A DNA stretch of 6,050 nt from Paracoccaceae bacterium (GCA_026984895.1 JALSRF010000506.1:1-6050); one strand, 5' to 3'; shown: positions 1-5,545, counted from the first letter of the stretch. The notes: a model not told the origin generated them from the letters alone. Program-made: numbers and translations.

Positions 1-399
1 ATCGAAGCGCGCCAGCACCCGGTCAAGCACCTCGCCCACAAGCGCCCCGTCGGTGGCCGTCGGCCGGCGTTCGGCGGGCGGGCTGCGCAGCACCTGCCCG
101 ACGACCATGTGTTCGAGCAGCGCGCTCATCGCCGGGATGTCGCAGACCGCCAGCCCCAGCGCGCCGCCTTCCCCGCGCAGGCGCAGCACAAGGCGCGGCG
201 GCCCGTCGTCGGCGATGCCGGCCAGGACATCGGCCAGGCTTTCGCGGCGCTCGTGATAACTGGCGGCGGTCCAGATCAGCCCGCCGATTTCTTCGCCGGC
301 ATGTTCGATGGCACTGCGCAGGACCTTGGCCACGCTCGGCCCGTCCTGTTCCAGCGCACTGGGGGGTTTTCCAAGCTTGCGGCGCAGCGCGTCGGTCAT
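1..399 (-). CDS. FliM/FliN-family flagellar motor switch-like protein, N-terminal part (gene runs off the left edge)
   Basis: The reading frame is open from an ATG at 399 to base 1 and gives 133 residues without a stop, so the C-terminal part lies outside the window. The protein starts MTDALRRKLGKPPSALEQDG and contains segments such as YHERRESLADVL, RLRGEGGALGLAVCDIPAM and RRPTATDGALVGEVLDRVL. I recognise this pattern from Rhodobacterales proteins annotated as FliM/FliN-family motor switch proteins, which end in a FliN-like (SpoA) domain; that domain would lie beyond the edge and cannot be confirmed. Such proteins act at the cytoplasmic C-ring of the flagellar motor or in related export rings. 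No canonical FliM N-terminal CheY-binding peptide of the EIDALL type is visible. The Shine-Dalgarno is poor (GGGAA and AGAAG close to the start). The gene follows the sensor kinase in the same direction after 170 bases, so co-transcription is possible but not shown. A YscQ/HrcQ-type secretion protein is an alternative. Confidence 0.6.
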   Translation of the reverse strand, partial: MTDALRRKLGKPPSALEQDGPSVAKVLRSAIEHAGEEIGGLIWTAASYHERRESLADVLAGIADDGPPRLVLRLRGEGGALGLAVCDIPAMSALLEHMVVGQVLRSPPAERRPTATDGALVGEVLDRVLARFD

Positions 400-569
400 C
401 TTCTGTTCCCGGCAAGGTCCCGCCAGCAGGCGGACGGCCCCAGCATGGCAACCGGTGGTTTACAAATGGTTTAGCGATACCCTCTCCGGGCCGACGGACC
501 CGCAGGCGGACAGGCACGCGGGCAGGACGGCGCCCGGGTGCGCAGGGCCGCCCCCCCGGCCGGCCCGCC
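400..569. other. Intergenic gap between the sensor kinase and the FliM/FliN-like gene
   Basis: These 170 bases hold no convincing gene. They contain a GC-rich 6-bp inverted repeat (GGGCCG 545-550, CGGCCC 561-566) just past the kinase stop codon. It could fold in RNA but has no T-tract. Nearer the FliM/FliN-like start there is an 11-bp-phased repeat at 456-473. I see no good sigma-70 promoter, so whether the downstream gene has its own promoter remains open. Confidence 0.5.
456..473 (-). promoter_or_regulatory. Tandem TAAACCA repeat, possible degenerate CtrA-type site
   Basis: On the minus strand the heptamer TAAACCA occurs twice with an 11-bp period (467-473 and 456-462, separated by TTTG). 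The pattern TAAAC-N6-TAAAC matches the spacing of the alphaproteobacterial CtrA site (TTAA-N7-TTAA, or TTAAC-N6-TTAAC) with one mismatch in each half. It lies about 60-75 bases upstream of the FliM/FliN-like start, a plausible promoter position, and CtrA controls flagellar genes in many Rhodobacterales. Both halves are off-consensus, so this is only a candidate. Confidence 0.3.
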
Positions 570-3275
570 CTATTCGGCGGCGCGCCGCGCCGGGGTCGCC
601 ACCGGCAGCTGCACCCTGAAGGCGGTGCCGCCCTGCCCCGGCAGATAGGCGATGGCGCCGCCCAGCTTGGTCATGATCTCGCGGCAGATCGCCAGCCCCA
701 GCCCGGCGCCGCCGGCGGCGTTCTGATCGGACAGGCGGGAAAACTTTTCGAAAATGACTTCCTGGCTTTTCTCCGGGATCCCCGGGCCGTTGTCCTTGAA
801 ATCGATTTCCAGCCTGTCGCCGCGCCGGCGGGCGGTTATCCACAGGACCGGCTCGGGCGCATCGCAGTATTTGCGCGCATTGGTGATCAGGTTGATGAAC
901 ACCTGCGCCAGGCGGTCGGCATCGGTGCGCGCGGTCAGCTCGCTGCCCTGCACGCGGGTCACGATACGCAGCCCGCGCCCGCCCGGCGCATCGTTCGCAG
1001 TGGACGTGATTGCGCGCTCGATCACCTGGGCGATCGGCGTTTCCTGATCGTCCAGCGCCACCTGCCCGGCTTCGAGCACGCTCAGATCCAGCAGGTCGTC
1101 CAGAAGCCGGGTCAGACGAATGGTTTCGTCGTGGATCACGCGCGAATAGCGGTTCCTCTCGTCGGCGCTCAGACTCGCCCCGCCGGCCATGAGGATCTCG
1201 GAAAACGCCCTGATCGAGGTCATCGGCGTGCGCAGTTCGTGGCTGATCTGGCTGAGGAAGGCATCCTTTTGCACCGACAGTTCGGTCAGCTTGGCATTGG
1301 CGTCGCGCAGCTGGCGCGTGGTGCGGGTCAGTTCGCGGGACTTGGCCTCGAGCTGGCTGGAATACTCCAGCATCTGCGCGGTTTCGTCGGCCACCGCCAT
1401 CAGGTCCTGCACCGAAACCGAAGCGCCGCCGATGATCTGGGCCAGCATCGCATGCGCCGTCGCCGCCCCGACCGAGCCGGTCAGTTCGCGTTCGAGGCGC
1501 TCGATGAAATCCGGGGTCACATCGGGCAGGTAGCCTTCGCGCCCCTGCGCCGCTGCCTCGGACTGGAACAGCGCCTGCGCCTCGCCCGCGCCGATGATGC
1601 GCTGCGCCATGATCAGCAGGTCCTCGGCTTCGGCGGCGCCGCCCTGCCAGCCGGCGGCACGTCCCGAATGATCGAAGACATTGACGAACTGCGCCCCCTG
1701 CAGGCGTTCCAGCGGCCCCGGAAAGCTGACCAGAGAAACCGTGACGAATACCGCCGTGTTCAGCGTCATCGACCAGAACACCGCATGCACCAGCGGGTCC
1801 ACGCCCTCGATCCCGAACAACGCCTGCGGGCGCAGCCAGCCGATGCCAAGCGGGCCGTGCAGCATCGTCGATGCCGACATCAGCGCGCTTTCGCCGAACG
1901 AGGGAATGAACATGGAATAGGCCCAGACCGAAAACCCGGTCACCAGCCCCGCGGCGGCGCCCGCACGCGTCGCCCCGCGCCAGAACAGCCCCCCCAGAAG
2001 CGCCGGCAGCACCTGGGCCACCCCGGTAAAGGCAATCAGGCCGATCGCCGCCAGGGCCTCACCGCCGCCGGAAAAGCGGTAGTAGAGGTATCCGAGCGCC
2101 AGGATCGCCCCGATGGACACGCGCCGCGACATCAGCACCACGTTGCGCACATCGCCAGAGACCGTCGCCCCGCCGCCGCGCAGGGCCAGCCACAGCGGCA
2201 TCACAACATGGTTCGAGACCATGGTCGAAAGCGCGATCGCGGCGACGATCACCATCGAGGTGGCCGAGGAAAACCCCCCCAGGAACGACAGCATCGCCAG
2301 CCCGCCCGCGCCCTCGTGCAGCGGCACGGTCAGAACGAACATGTCCGGGTTGCTCCCGGGGGACAACTGCGACAGCCCGACCACGGCAATGGGCACGACA
2401 AACAGGCTCATCAGCAGCAGATACAGCGGGAAGGCCCAGCTTGCCGTCGCCAGGTGGCGCTCGTCCGAGTTTTCCACGACCAGCACCTGGAACATGCGCG
2501 GCAGCGTGATCACCGCCGCCGCCGACAGGAAGATCAGCGCCGCCCATCGCCCGCCGACGAGATGCCAGTCGGCCACACCCGAGGCATCGATGCGCTGCAG
2601 GATGTCCGCCGGCCCCGCGGCCACGCCCCAGACCACGAAAACGCCCACCGCGACCAGGGCGGTCAGCTTGACCACCGCCTCCAGCGCCACGGCCGTGACC
2701 ACACCGTGGTGGCGTTCGTTGGCGTCCAGGTTGCGGGTGCCGAACAGGATGGTGAACACCGCCAGCCCCGCGGCCACCCACAGCGCGGTGGCGTTCAGGT
2801 CCTGCGCGCCCCAGTGCGCGCGCTGCCCCTGGGCGAAAACCGCAAAGGACAGCGTGACCGACTGCAGCTGAAGCGCGATATAGGGCGTGGTGCCGACCAC
2901 CGCCATCATCGTCACCAGCACGCCAAGCGCGTTGGACTTGCCGTAGCGCGATGAAATCAGGTCGGCGATCGAGGTGATCCGCTGGGTGCGCCCCACCCGG
3001 ACCAGCTTGCGCAGCAGCCACCACCAGCCGACCAGAACCAGCGTCGGGCCAAGGTAGATGGTCACGAACTCGAGCCCCGAACGCGCCGCGTATCCCACCG
3101 CCCCGTAGAAGGTCCAGGCGGTGCAGTAGATGGACAGCGACAGCGTGTAGATCAGCGGCGAGCGCAGCCAGCCCAGCCGCCCGGCCTCGGCGCGCTTTTC
3201 CGCGGCGAAGGCGACCGCGAACAGCATCGCCACATAGACGAGACTGACGAAGATCAGCAGGTTATAGGGGACCAT
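570..3275 (-). CDS. Sodium:solute symporter-type sensor histidine kinase (CbrA/CrbS-like architecture)
   Basis: This 901-residue membrane protein fuses a transporter-like sensor to a histidine kinase. Residues about 1-520 are strongly hydrophobic (roughly 13 segments) and carry SSS-family features such as FLGGFSSATSMVIVAAIALS near 331-350. Residues about 545-640 look like the STAC-type linker of such proteins; no PAS domain was recognised. A coiled-coil-like segment (about 640-670) leads into HisKA, SQISHELRTPMTSIRAF, with phosphoacceptor H679. The ATPase domain shows an N-box (INLITNARKYC, N795/N799), a G1 box (DNGPGIP, D828) and a G2 box (GGAGLGLAIC, about 855-864), so the kinase looks intact. 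Family members couple uptake or sensing of small carboxylates or amino acids (CrbS acetate, CbrA histidine) to autophosphorylation. The ATG at 3275 was chosen because it has a good Shine-Dalgarno and begins a typical N-terminus (MVPYNLLIFV); the longer frame to 3362 adds an Arg/Trp-rich, family-atypical tail. The start overlaps the upstream small-protein gene by 14 bases. The ligand is unknown. Confidence 0.92.
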   Translation of the reverse strand: MVPYNLLIFVSLVYVAMLFAVAFAAEKRAEAGRLGWLRSPLIYTLSLSIYCTAWTFYGAVGYAARSGLEFVTIYLGPTLVLVGWWWLLRKLVRVGRTQRITSIADLISSRYGKSNALGVLVTMMAVVGTTPYIALQLQSVTLSFAVFAQGQRAHWGAQDLNATALWVAAGLAVFTILFGTRNLDANERHHGVVTAVALEAVVKLTALVAVGVFVVWGVAAGPADILQRIDASGVADWHLVGGRWAALIFLSAAAVITLPRMFQVLVVENSDERHLATASWAFPLYLLLMSLFVVPIAVVGLSQLSPGSNPDMFVLTVPLHEGAGGLAMLSFLGGFSSATSMVIVAAIALSTMVSNHVVMPLWLALRGGGATVSGDVRNVVLMSRRVSIGAILALGYLYYRFSGGGEALAAIGLIAFTGVAQVLPALLGGLFWRGATRAGAAAGLVTGFSVWAYSMFIPSFGESALMSASTMLHGPLGIGWLRPQALFGIEGVDPLVHAVFWSMTLNTAVFVTVSLVSFPGPLERLQGAQFVNVFDHSGRAAGWQGGAAEAEDLLIMAQRIIGAGEAQALFQSEAAAQGREGYLPDVTPDFIERLERELTGSVGAATAHAMLAQIIGGASVSVQDLMAVADETAQMLEYSSQLEAKSRELTRTTRQLRDANAKLTELSVQKDAFLSQISHELRTPMTSIRAFSEILMAGGASLSADERNRYSRVIHDETIRLTRLLDDLLDLSVLEAGQVALDDQETPIAQVIERAITSTANDAPGGRGLRIVTRVQGSELTARTDADRLAQVFINLITNARKYCDAPEPVLWITARRRGDRLEIDFKDNGPGIPEKSQEVIFEKFSRLSDQNAAGGAGLGLAICREIMTKLGGAIAYLPGQGGTAFRVQLPVATPARRAAE

Positions 3276-3531
3276 CGCCGCCCTCCCGGCTGCCCGGCGC
3301 CCGGTCGCCCTGTGCGCCCGCCAGCGGTCGCGCCAGAAGAAATGCCCCCAGCACCAGCGCAATCCAGACCGAAAAGACGAACACCACCCCGCCGCGGGTC
3401 GAACCGCCGCCCCACAGCACCGGCAGCAGCACGAAGAACAGCCCCGCCAGCGGCAACAGCCGCGCCGCTTCGCTCAGGCGGCGCAGGCGATAGCCCTTGC
3501 GCGCAAGGAAAAGCGGCGCCTGGCGGGTCAT
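3262..3531 (-). CDS. Small two-helix membrane protein, possible partner of the symporter-type kinase
   Basis: This 89-residue protein has a basic N-terminus (MTRQAPLFLARKGYRLRRLS) and two hydrophobic helices at about 22-40 (LLPLAGLFFVLLPVLW) and 49-67 (VVFVFSVWIALVLGAFLLA). A polar, Gly- and charge-rich tail follows. I know no characterised function. Its size, topology and position just before a sodium:solute-symporter domain recall the small subunits (DUF4212 type) encoded next to some SSS transporters, so a stabilising or signalling subunit of the kinase is a reasonable inference. I cannot show homology to DUF4212 by eye. The gene is very likely real. Its ATG overlaps the receiver stop as ATGA (3528-3531), and its last 14 bases overlap the kinase start. 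No clear Shine-Dalgarno precedes its ATG, so translation probably depends on coupling to the receiver gene. Confidence 0.8.
   Translation of the reverse strand: MTRQAPLFLARKGYRLRRLSEAARLLPLAGLFFVLLPVLWGGGSTRGGVVFVFSVWIALVLGAFLLARPLAGAQGDRAPGSREGGDGPL
3281..3287 (-). promoter_or_regulatory. Ribosome binding site fixing the sensor kinase start
   Basis: The minus strand reads GGGAGGG, then CGGCG, then the ATG at 3275, a strong Shine-Dalgarno at 5-base spacing. It lies inside the coding sequence of the upstream small membrane protein. It supports the 3275 start over the in-frame ATG at 3362. Confidence 0.75.
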
Positions 3532-3896
3532 GGCGCGGTCAGCTCGATCACCGAGCGCAGCAGCTCGGAATTGGCGAAGGGCTTGGTGATGAAGCGGTTT
3601 GCGCCGATGCGTTCGGCCAGTTCGCGGTCCTTTTTCTGGCCGCGCGCGGTCAGCACCAGAACCGGCAGGGTCCGGGTCTGCGGTGCGGCGCGCAGGTCGC
3701 GCAGGATGTCATAGCCCGAACGGTTGGGCAGCATCACGTCAAGGATCACCATGTGCGGCGCGCGCGCGGCGATTGCATCCAGCGCCGTGCGGCCATCCGA
3801 ATGGATGTCCACGCCGAACCCCGCGCGCGACAGGATGAACCGGATCGCTTCGGCGATGTTGGGTTCGTCCTCGATCAGCAGGATGCGCTTGGCCAT
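3528..3896 (-). CDS. Stand-alone CheY-like receiver (single-domain response regulator)
   Basis: The 122-residue protein is one complete receiver domain. Residues 4-11 (RILLIEDE) carry the acidic pair E9/D10 for Mg2+ binding. The phosphoacceptor is D53 in MVILDVMLP, the conserved Thr is T83 in VLVLTARG, and the conserved Lys is K105 in FITKPF. Nothing follows the domain, so it has no DNA-binding or enzymatic output. It is encoded two genes upstream of the symporter-type kinase in the same unit, which makes it the likely phosphorylation partner. The best-known relatives of this kinase instead pair with DNA-binding regulators (CbrB, CrbR). It may act by protein-protein contact, as a phosphate shuttle or as a phosphate sink. 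The ATG at 3896 was chosen for its strong Shine-Dalgarno and the canonical receiver start; the 48 extra codons up to 4040 are Arg-rich and unrelated to the fold. The stop overlaps the next start by four bases. Confidence 0.93.
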   Translation of the reverse strand: MAKRILLIEDEPNIAEAIRFILSRAGFGVDIHSDGRTALDAIAARAPHMVILDVMLPNRSGYDILRDLRAAPQTRTLPVLVLTARGQKKDRELAERIGANRFITKPFANSELLRSVIELTAP

Positions 3897-3969
3897 GTCT
3901 GCACTCCTCGGCTGGCCGTCGGCGGGTCGCCGGGGCCCCCGCCAGTATGGCCGCGATCGGGAGCGCCTG
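3897..3969. other. 73-base gap between the regulator and receiver genes
   Basis: This short GC-rich spacer contains a possible hairpin (GGCGGG 3921-3926 with CCCGCC 3938-3943, enclosing the palindrome GGGGCCCC 3932-3939) and the receiver Shine-Dalgarno. There is no T-tract after the hairpin on the minus strand and no clear promoter. Read-through from the regulator into the receiver is therefore likely, with the hairpin perhaps acting as a processing or pausing element. Confidence 0.35.
3904..3909 (-). promoter_or_regulatory. Ribosome binding site fixing the receiver start
   Basis: GAGGAG lies seven bases before the ATG at 3896 on the minus strand. It supports the 122-residue receiver over the longer frame starting at 4040, which would overlap the regulator gene by 71 bases. 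Confidence 0.75.
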
Positions 3970-5406
3970 TCAAAACACCCCCGCCGCCACCGCGCCGGCG
4001 TCATGCAGCACCGAGGGCTCGCGCCGGGCCGGGCAGGCATCCTGCGGGCAGGTGCGGCACCCCGGCCCCACCCGACAGGGCGCTTCCCGACAGGGCGCTT
4101 GCGGGCCGGGGGCCGGCGCCGCCGACGACGACGCGGCCGCGCCCCCCGGGGCCGCCGACGGGCGCGCGGGCGCCTCCTCGCCCAGCGGCACCACCAGCAT
4201 GGTCGCGCCGATCAGCGCCGGGGCGTCGATGCTGGCCGGGGGGGCGGGCACGGCGATGGCATGGGCAATGAAACGGCGCCTTGGATGCCCCGAGATTTCC
4301 AGCCGCCGGCGCACCGGCACCAGCGGGCGGGAGAGCGCGCCGAACAGCGGCCAGAGCGCGCAGGCCGGCCCGAATCGCGGCAGGGCAAATCCTTCCAGCG
4401 GCCGGCGGAAGGTGATCGCGCCCGAGCCGTCGCAGCACACCAGCCCCACCGGCGCGCGGCCGGCGGCCGGCGGCAGGCAGGCGATGCGCCGCAGCACCAG
4501 CGCCAGATCCACCCCGCCCCCCAGCCGCGCCGCAAGCGCCACCGGGTCGTCCAGCGCGCCGGCCGTCTCCAGCGCCTCGCTCAGCCGTCCGATCGGCAAA
4601 CGCTGCGCATCGGCACGGTAGCCCCGCAGGTAGCGCAGCGCATGGGCGCGCGTCGCCGGCACGGCCCCCAGCGGCGTCTCCGGGCCCAGCAGATCTTCGG
4701 GGGCGCAGGCCTCGGCGCCTTCCAGTTCGCCGACATGGAAATCGCGCAAGGCAAGCCAGCTTTCCAGCGCCTCCTGCGGCAGGCCGGACGCGGCCCCCTG
4801 CCCGCCGGCGGCGGCAAGTTCGGACGCGTCGAGATATTCCACCAGCGCCTGCGCGGTCTGCGCCAGCCGCCGGCTGTCCTCGTAGAGATTGCGCTGGAAA
4901 CGCGCCTGCCATTCGGCATCGATCTGCTCGCCCGCCGAAAGGATGCCCGCGGTCGAACGGATCGCCGTGACCACCGACAGCATTTCGTGCATGGAGCGCG
5001 CCAGTTCCGGGTCATGGGCGAGGCGGTCGGTGAGCATCGCCACCAGCCCCTCCAGCGTCTCGATGCGCTGATGCTGCATCGCCACCAGGCGCGCCCACCC
5101 CGGGAAGCGGCGCGCCAGTTCGCCGACGGCCGCGGCTTCGGCCCCGGCATCGGGCAGCCGCGCGGCGGCGCCTTGCAGCCCCTGCACCAGCGCCGTCCCC
5201 GCGCCCTCGCTCAGCGTGCGGGGATCGACGCCCAGCCGCGCCGCGATGTTCAACAGCAGCTTGCCGCCGATCCTGCGCCGGTTGTGTTCGATCAGGTTGA
5301 GGTAGGCGGGCGAGATGCCCACCTGCCGGGCCAGGTCCGACTGGCGGATGTCCAGCGCCAGGCGGCGGTCGCGGATACGGCTTCCGGTCAGATCGGTTTC
5401 AGGCAT
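3970..5406 (-). CDS. XRE/ScfR-type transcriptional regulator with an embedded DHp-like segment and a C-terminal Cys cluster
   Basis: This 478-residue protein starts with a Cro/C1-type HTH (residues about 8-65; RQSDLARQVG, then recognition helix SPAYLNLIEHN). Residues about 300-410 (GLVCCDGSGAITFRRP, GFALPRFGPACALWPLF) resemble the C-terminal ScfR/DUF2083 domain of short-chain-fatty-acyl regulators such as RamB and PccR, which control acetate or propionate use. The C-terminus carries C444-x5-C450-x2-C453-x4-C458 (CRTCPQDACPARREPS), a likely metal- or redox-binding motif, plus an extra C439 created by a 15-bp duplication. No HExxH metallopeptidase motif of an IrrE-like domain is present. Residues about 137-193 instead resemble a histidine-kinase DHp hairpin with H140-E141 in the phosphoacceptor position. 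An Ala/Pro/Ser-rich linker spans about 411-438. The start at 5406 has GGAG at 7-base spacing (5414-5417). The gene heads the receiver/small-protein/kinase unit and diverges from the substrate-binding protein gene, so it may control both and itself. Its effector is unknown. Confidence 0.85.
   Translation of the reverse strand: MPETDLTGSRIRDRRLALDIRQSDLARQVGISPAYLNLIEHNRRRIGGKLLLNIAARLGVDPRTLSEGAGTALVQGLQGAAARLPDAGAEAAAVGELARRFPGWARLVAMQHQRIETLEGLVAMLTDRLAHDPELARSMHEMLSVVTAIRSTAGILSAGEQIDAEWQARFQRNLYEDSRRLAQTAQALVEYLDASELAAAGGQGAASGLPQEALESWLALRDFHVGELEGAEACAPEDLLGPETPLGAVPATRAHALRYLRGYRADAQRLPIGRLSEALETAGALDDPVALAARLGGGVDLALVLRRIACLPPAAGRAPVGLVCCDGSGAITFRRPLEGFALPRFGPACALWPLFGALSRPLVPVRRRLEISGHPRRRFIAHAIAVPAPPASIDAPALIGATMLVVPLGEEAPARPSAAPGGAAASSSAAPAPGPQAPCREAPCRVGPGCRTCPQDACPARREPSVLHDAGAVAAGVF
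4071..4100. repeat. Perfect 2 x 15-bp tandem duplication inside the regulator gene
   Basis: The unit CCCGACAGGGCGCTT occurs twice head to tail (4071-4085 and 4086-4100) without a mismatch. Because 15 bp is a multiple of three, the frame is kept and the protein gains a second APCRE-like unit, giving APCREAPCR at residues 437-445 and an additional cysteine (C439) before the conserved Cys cluster. Confidence 0.9.
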
Positions 5407-5449
5407 CGGGTCGCTCCATCCCGGACGGGCACGGCCGCCGCGGAAAATT

Positions 5450-5479
5450 ATTTTACAGATTTCGTGGCATCACTGTTCA
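5450..5479 (-). promoter_or_regulatory. Candidate sigma-70 promoter for the regulator operon
   Basis: On the minus strand TGAACA (5479-5474, 4/6 to TTGACA) is followed after 18 bases by TAAAAT (5455-5450, 5/6 to TATAAT). Transcription would begin near 5443 and leave a leader of about 37 bases. The -35 box lies within the left arm of the inverted repeat at 5475-5497, which would allow repression or autoregulation. This is a by-eye match only. Confidence 0.35.
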
Positions 5480-5512
5480 TTTTTTTACAAAATAAACGTT
5501 TCATGTGCCACG
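5463..5512. promoter_or_regulatory. Nested inverted repeats, candidate operator
   Basis: The outer arms are CGTGGCA (5463-5469) and TGCCACG (5506-5512), a perfect 7-bp inverted repeat. The inner arms are GTTCATTTT (5475-5483) and AAAATAAAC (5489-5497), 8 of 9 complementary around a 5-base centre. The two centres nearly coincide (5487.5 and 5486). TTTACAAA (5484-5491) at the centre is one base from TTTGCAAA, the motif I recall for RamB/PccR-type regulators. The region overlaps the candidate minus-strand -35 box and sits just upstream of the plus-strand one. The adjacent regulator is the natural candidate binder, by inference. Confidence 0.4.
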
Positions 5513-5516
5513 GTTA

Positions 5517-5545
5517 TTGAGAAATTTTCTTCCCGGCCTCAGAAT
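5517..5545 (+). promoter_or_regulatory. Candidate sigma-70 promoter for the substrate-binding protein gene
   Basis: TTGAGA (5517-5522, 5/6 to TTGACA) and CAGAAT (5540-5545, 4/6 to TATAAT) are separated by 17 bases. The start would be near 5552, giving a leader of about 77 bases. The -35 box lies directly after the right arm of the inverted repeat ending at 5512, so a protein bound there could activate or block this promoter. Confidence 0.4.

Noticed and set aside
23..517. Minus-strand frame of 164 codons overlapping the FliM/FliN-like gene.
   Set aside because: It is a shifted frame of that gene and gives an Arg/Ala/Pro-rich product without motifs. The frame starting at 399 gives a family-like sequence instead.
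545..566. GC-rich hairpin after the kinase stop as a rho-independent terminator.
   Set aside because: The stem is only 6 bp around a 10-base loop and no T-tract follows on the minus strand. It may still slow RNA decay, but I do not call it a terminator.
1131..2954. Long plus-strand open frame of 607 codons opposite the sensor kinase.
   Set aside because: It is antisense to a protein with intact kinase boxes and symporter segments. Its product is low-complexity, rich in Arg, His, Gln and Gly, as expected from GC-rich antisense DNA, with no recognisable domain.
3276..3362. Possible 29-residue N-terminal extension of the kinase from the ATG at 3362.
   Set aside because: The extension is Arg/Trp-rich with no family resemblance, lies wholly within the small-protein gene, and is inferior to the ATG at 3275 with its GGGAGGG Shine-Dalgarno.
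3897..4040. 48-codon extension of the receiver.
   Set aside because: It overlaps the regulator gene, is Arg/Pro-rich, and would precede a canonical receiver start that has its own GAGGAG.
3724..5520. Long plus-strand open frame of 598 codons opposite the regulator.
   Set aside because: It is antisense to the HTH regulator, its composition is Arg/Ala/Gly/Gln-rich, and no domain or Shine-Dalgarno supports it.
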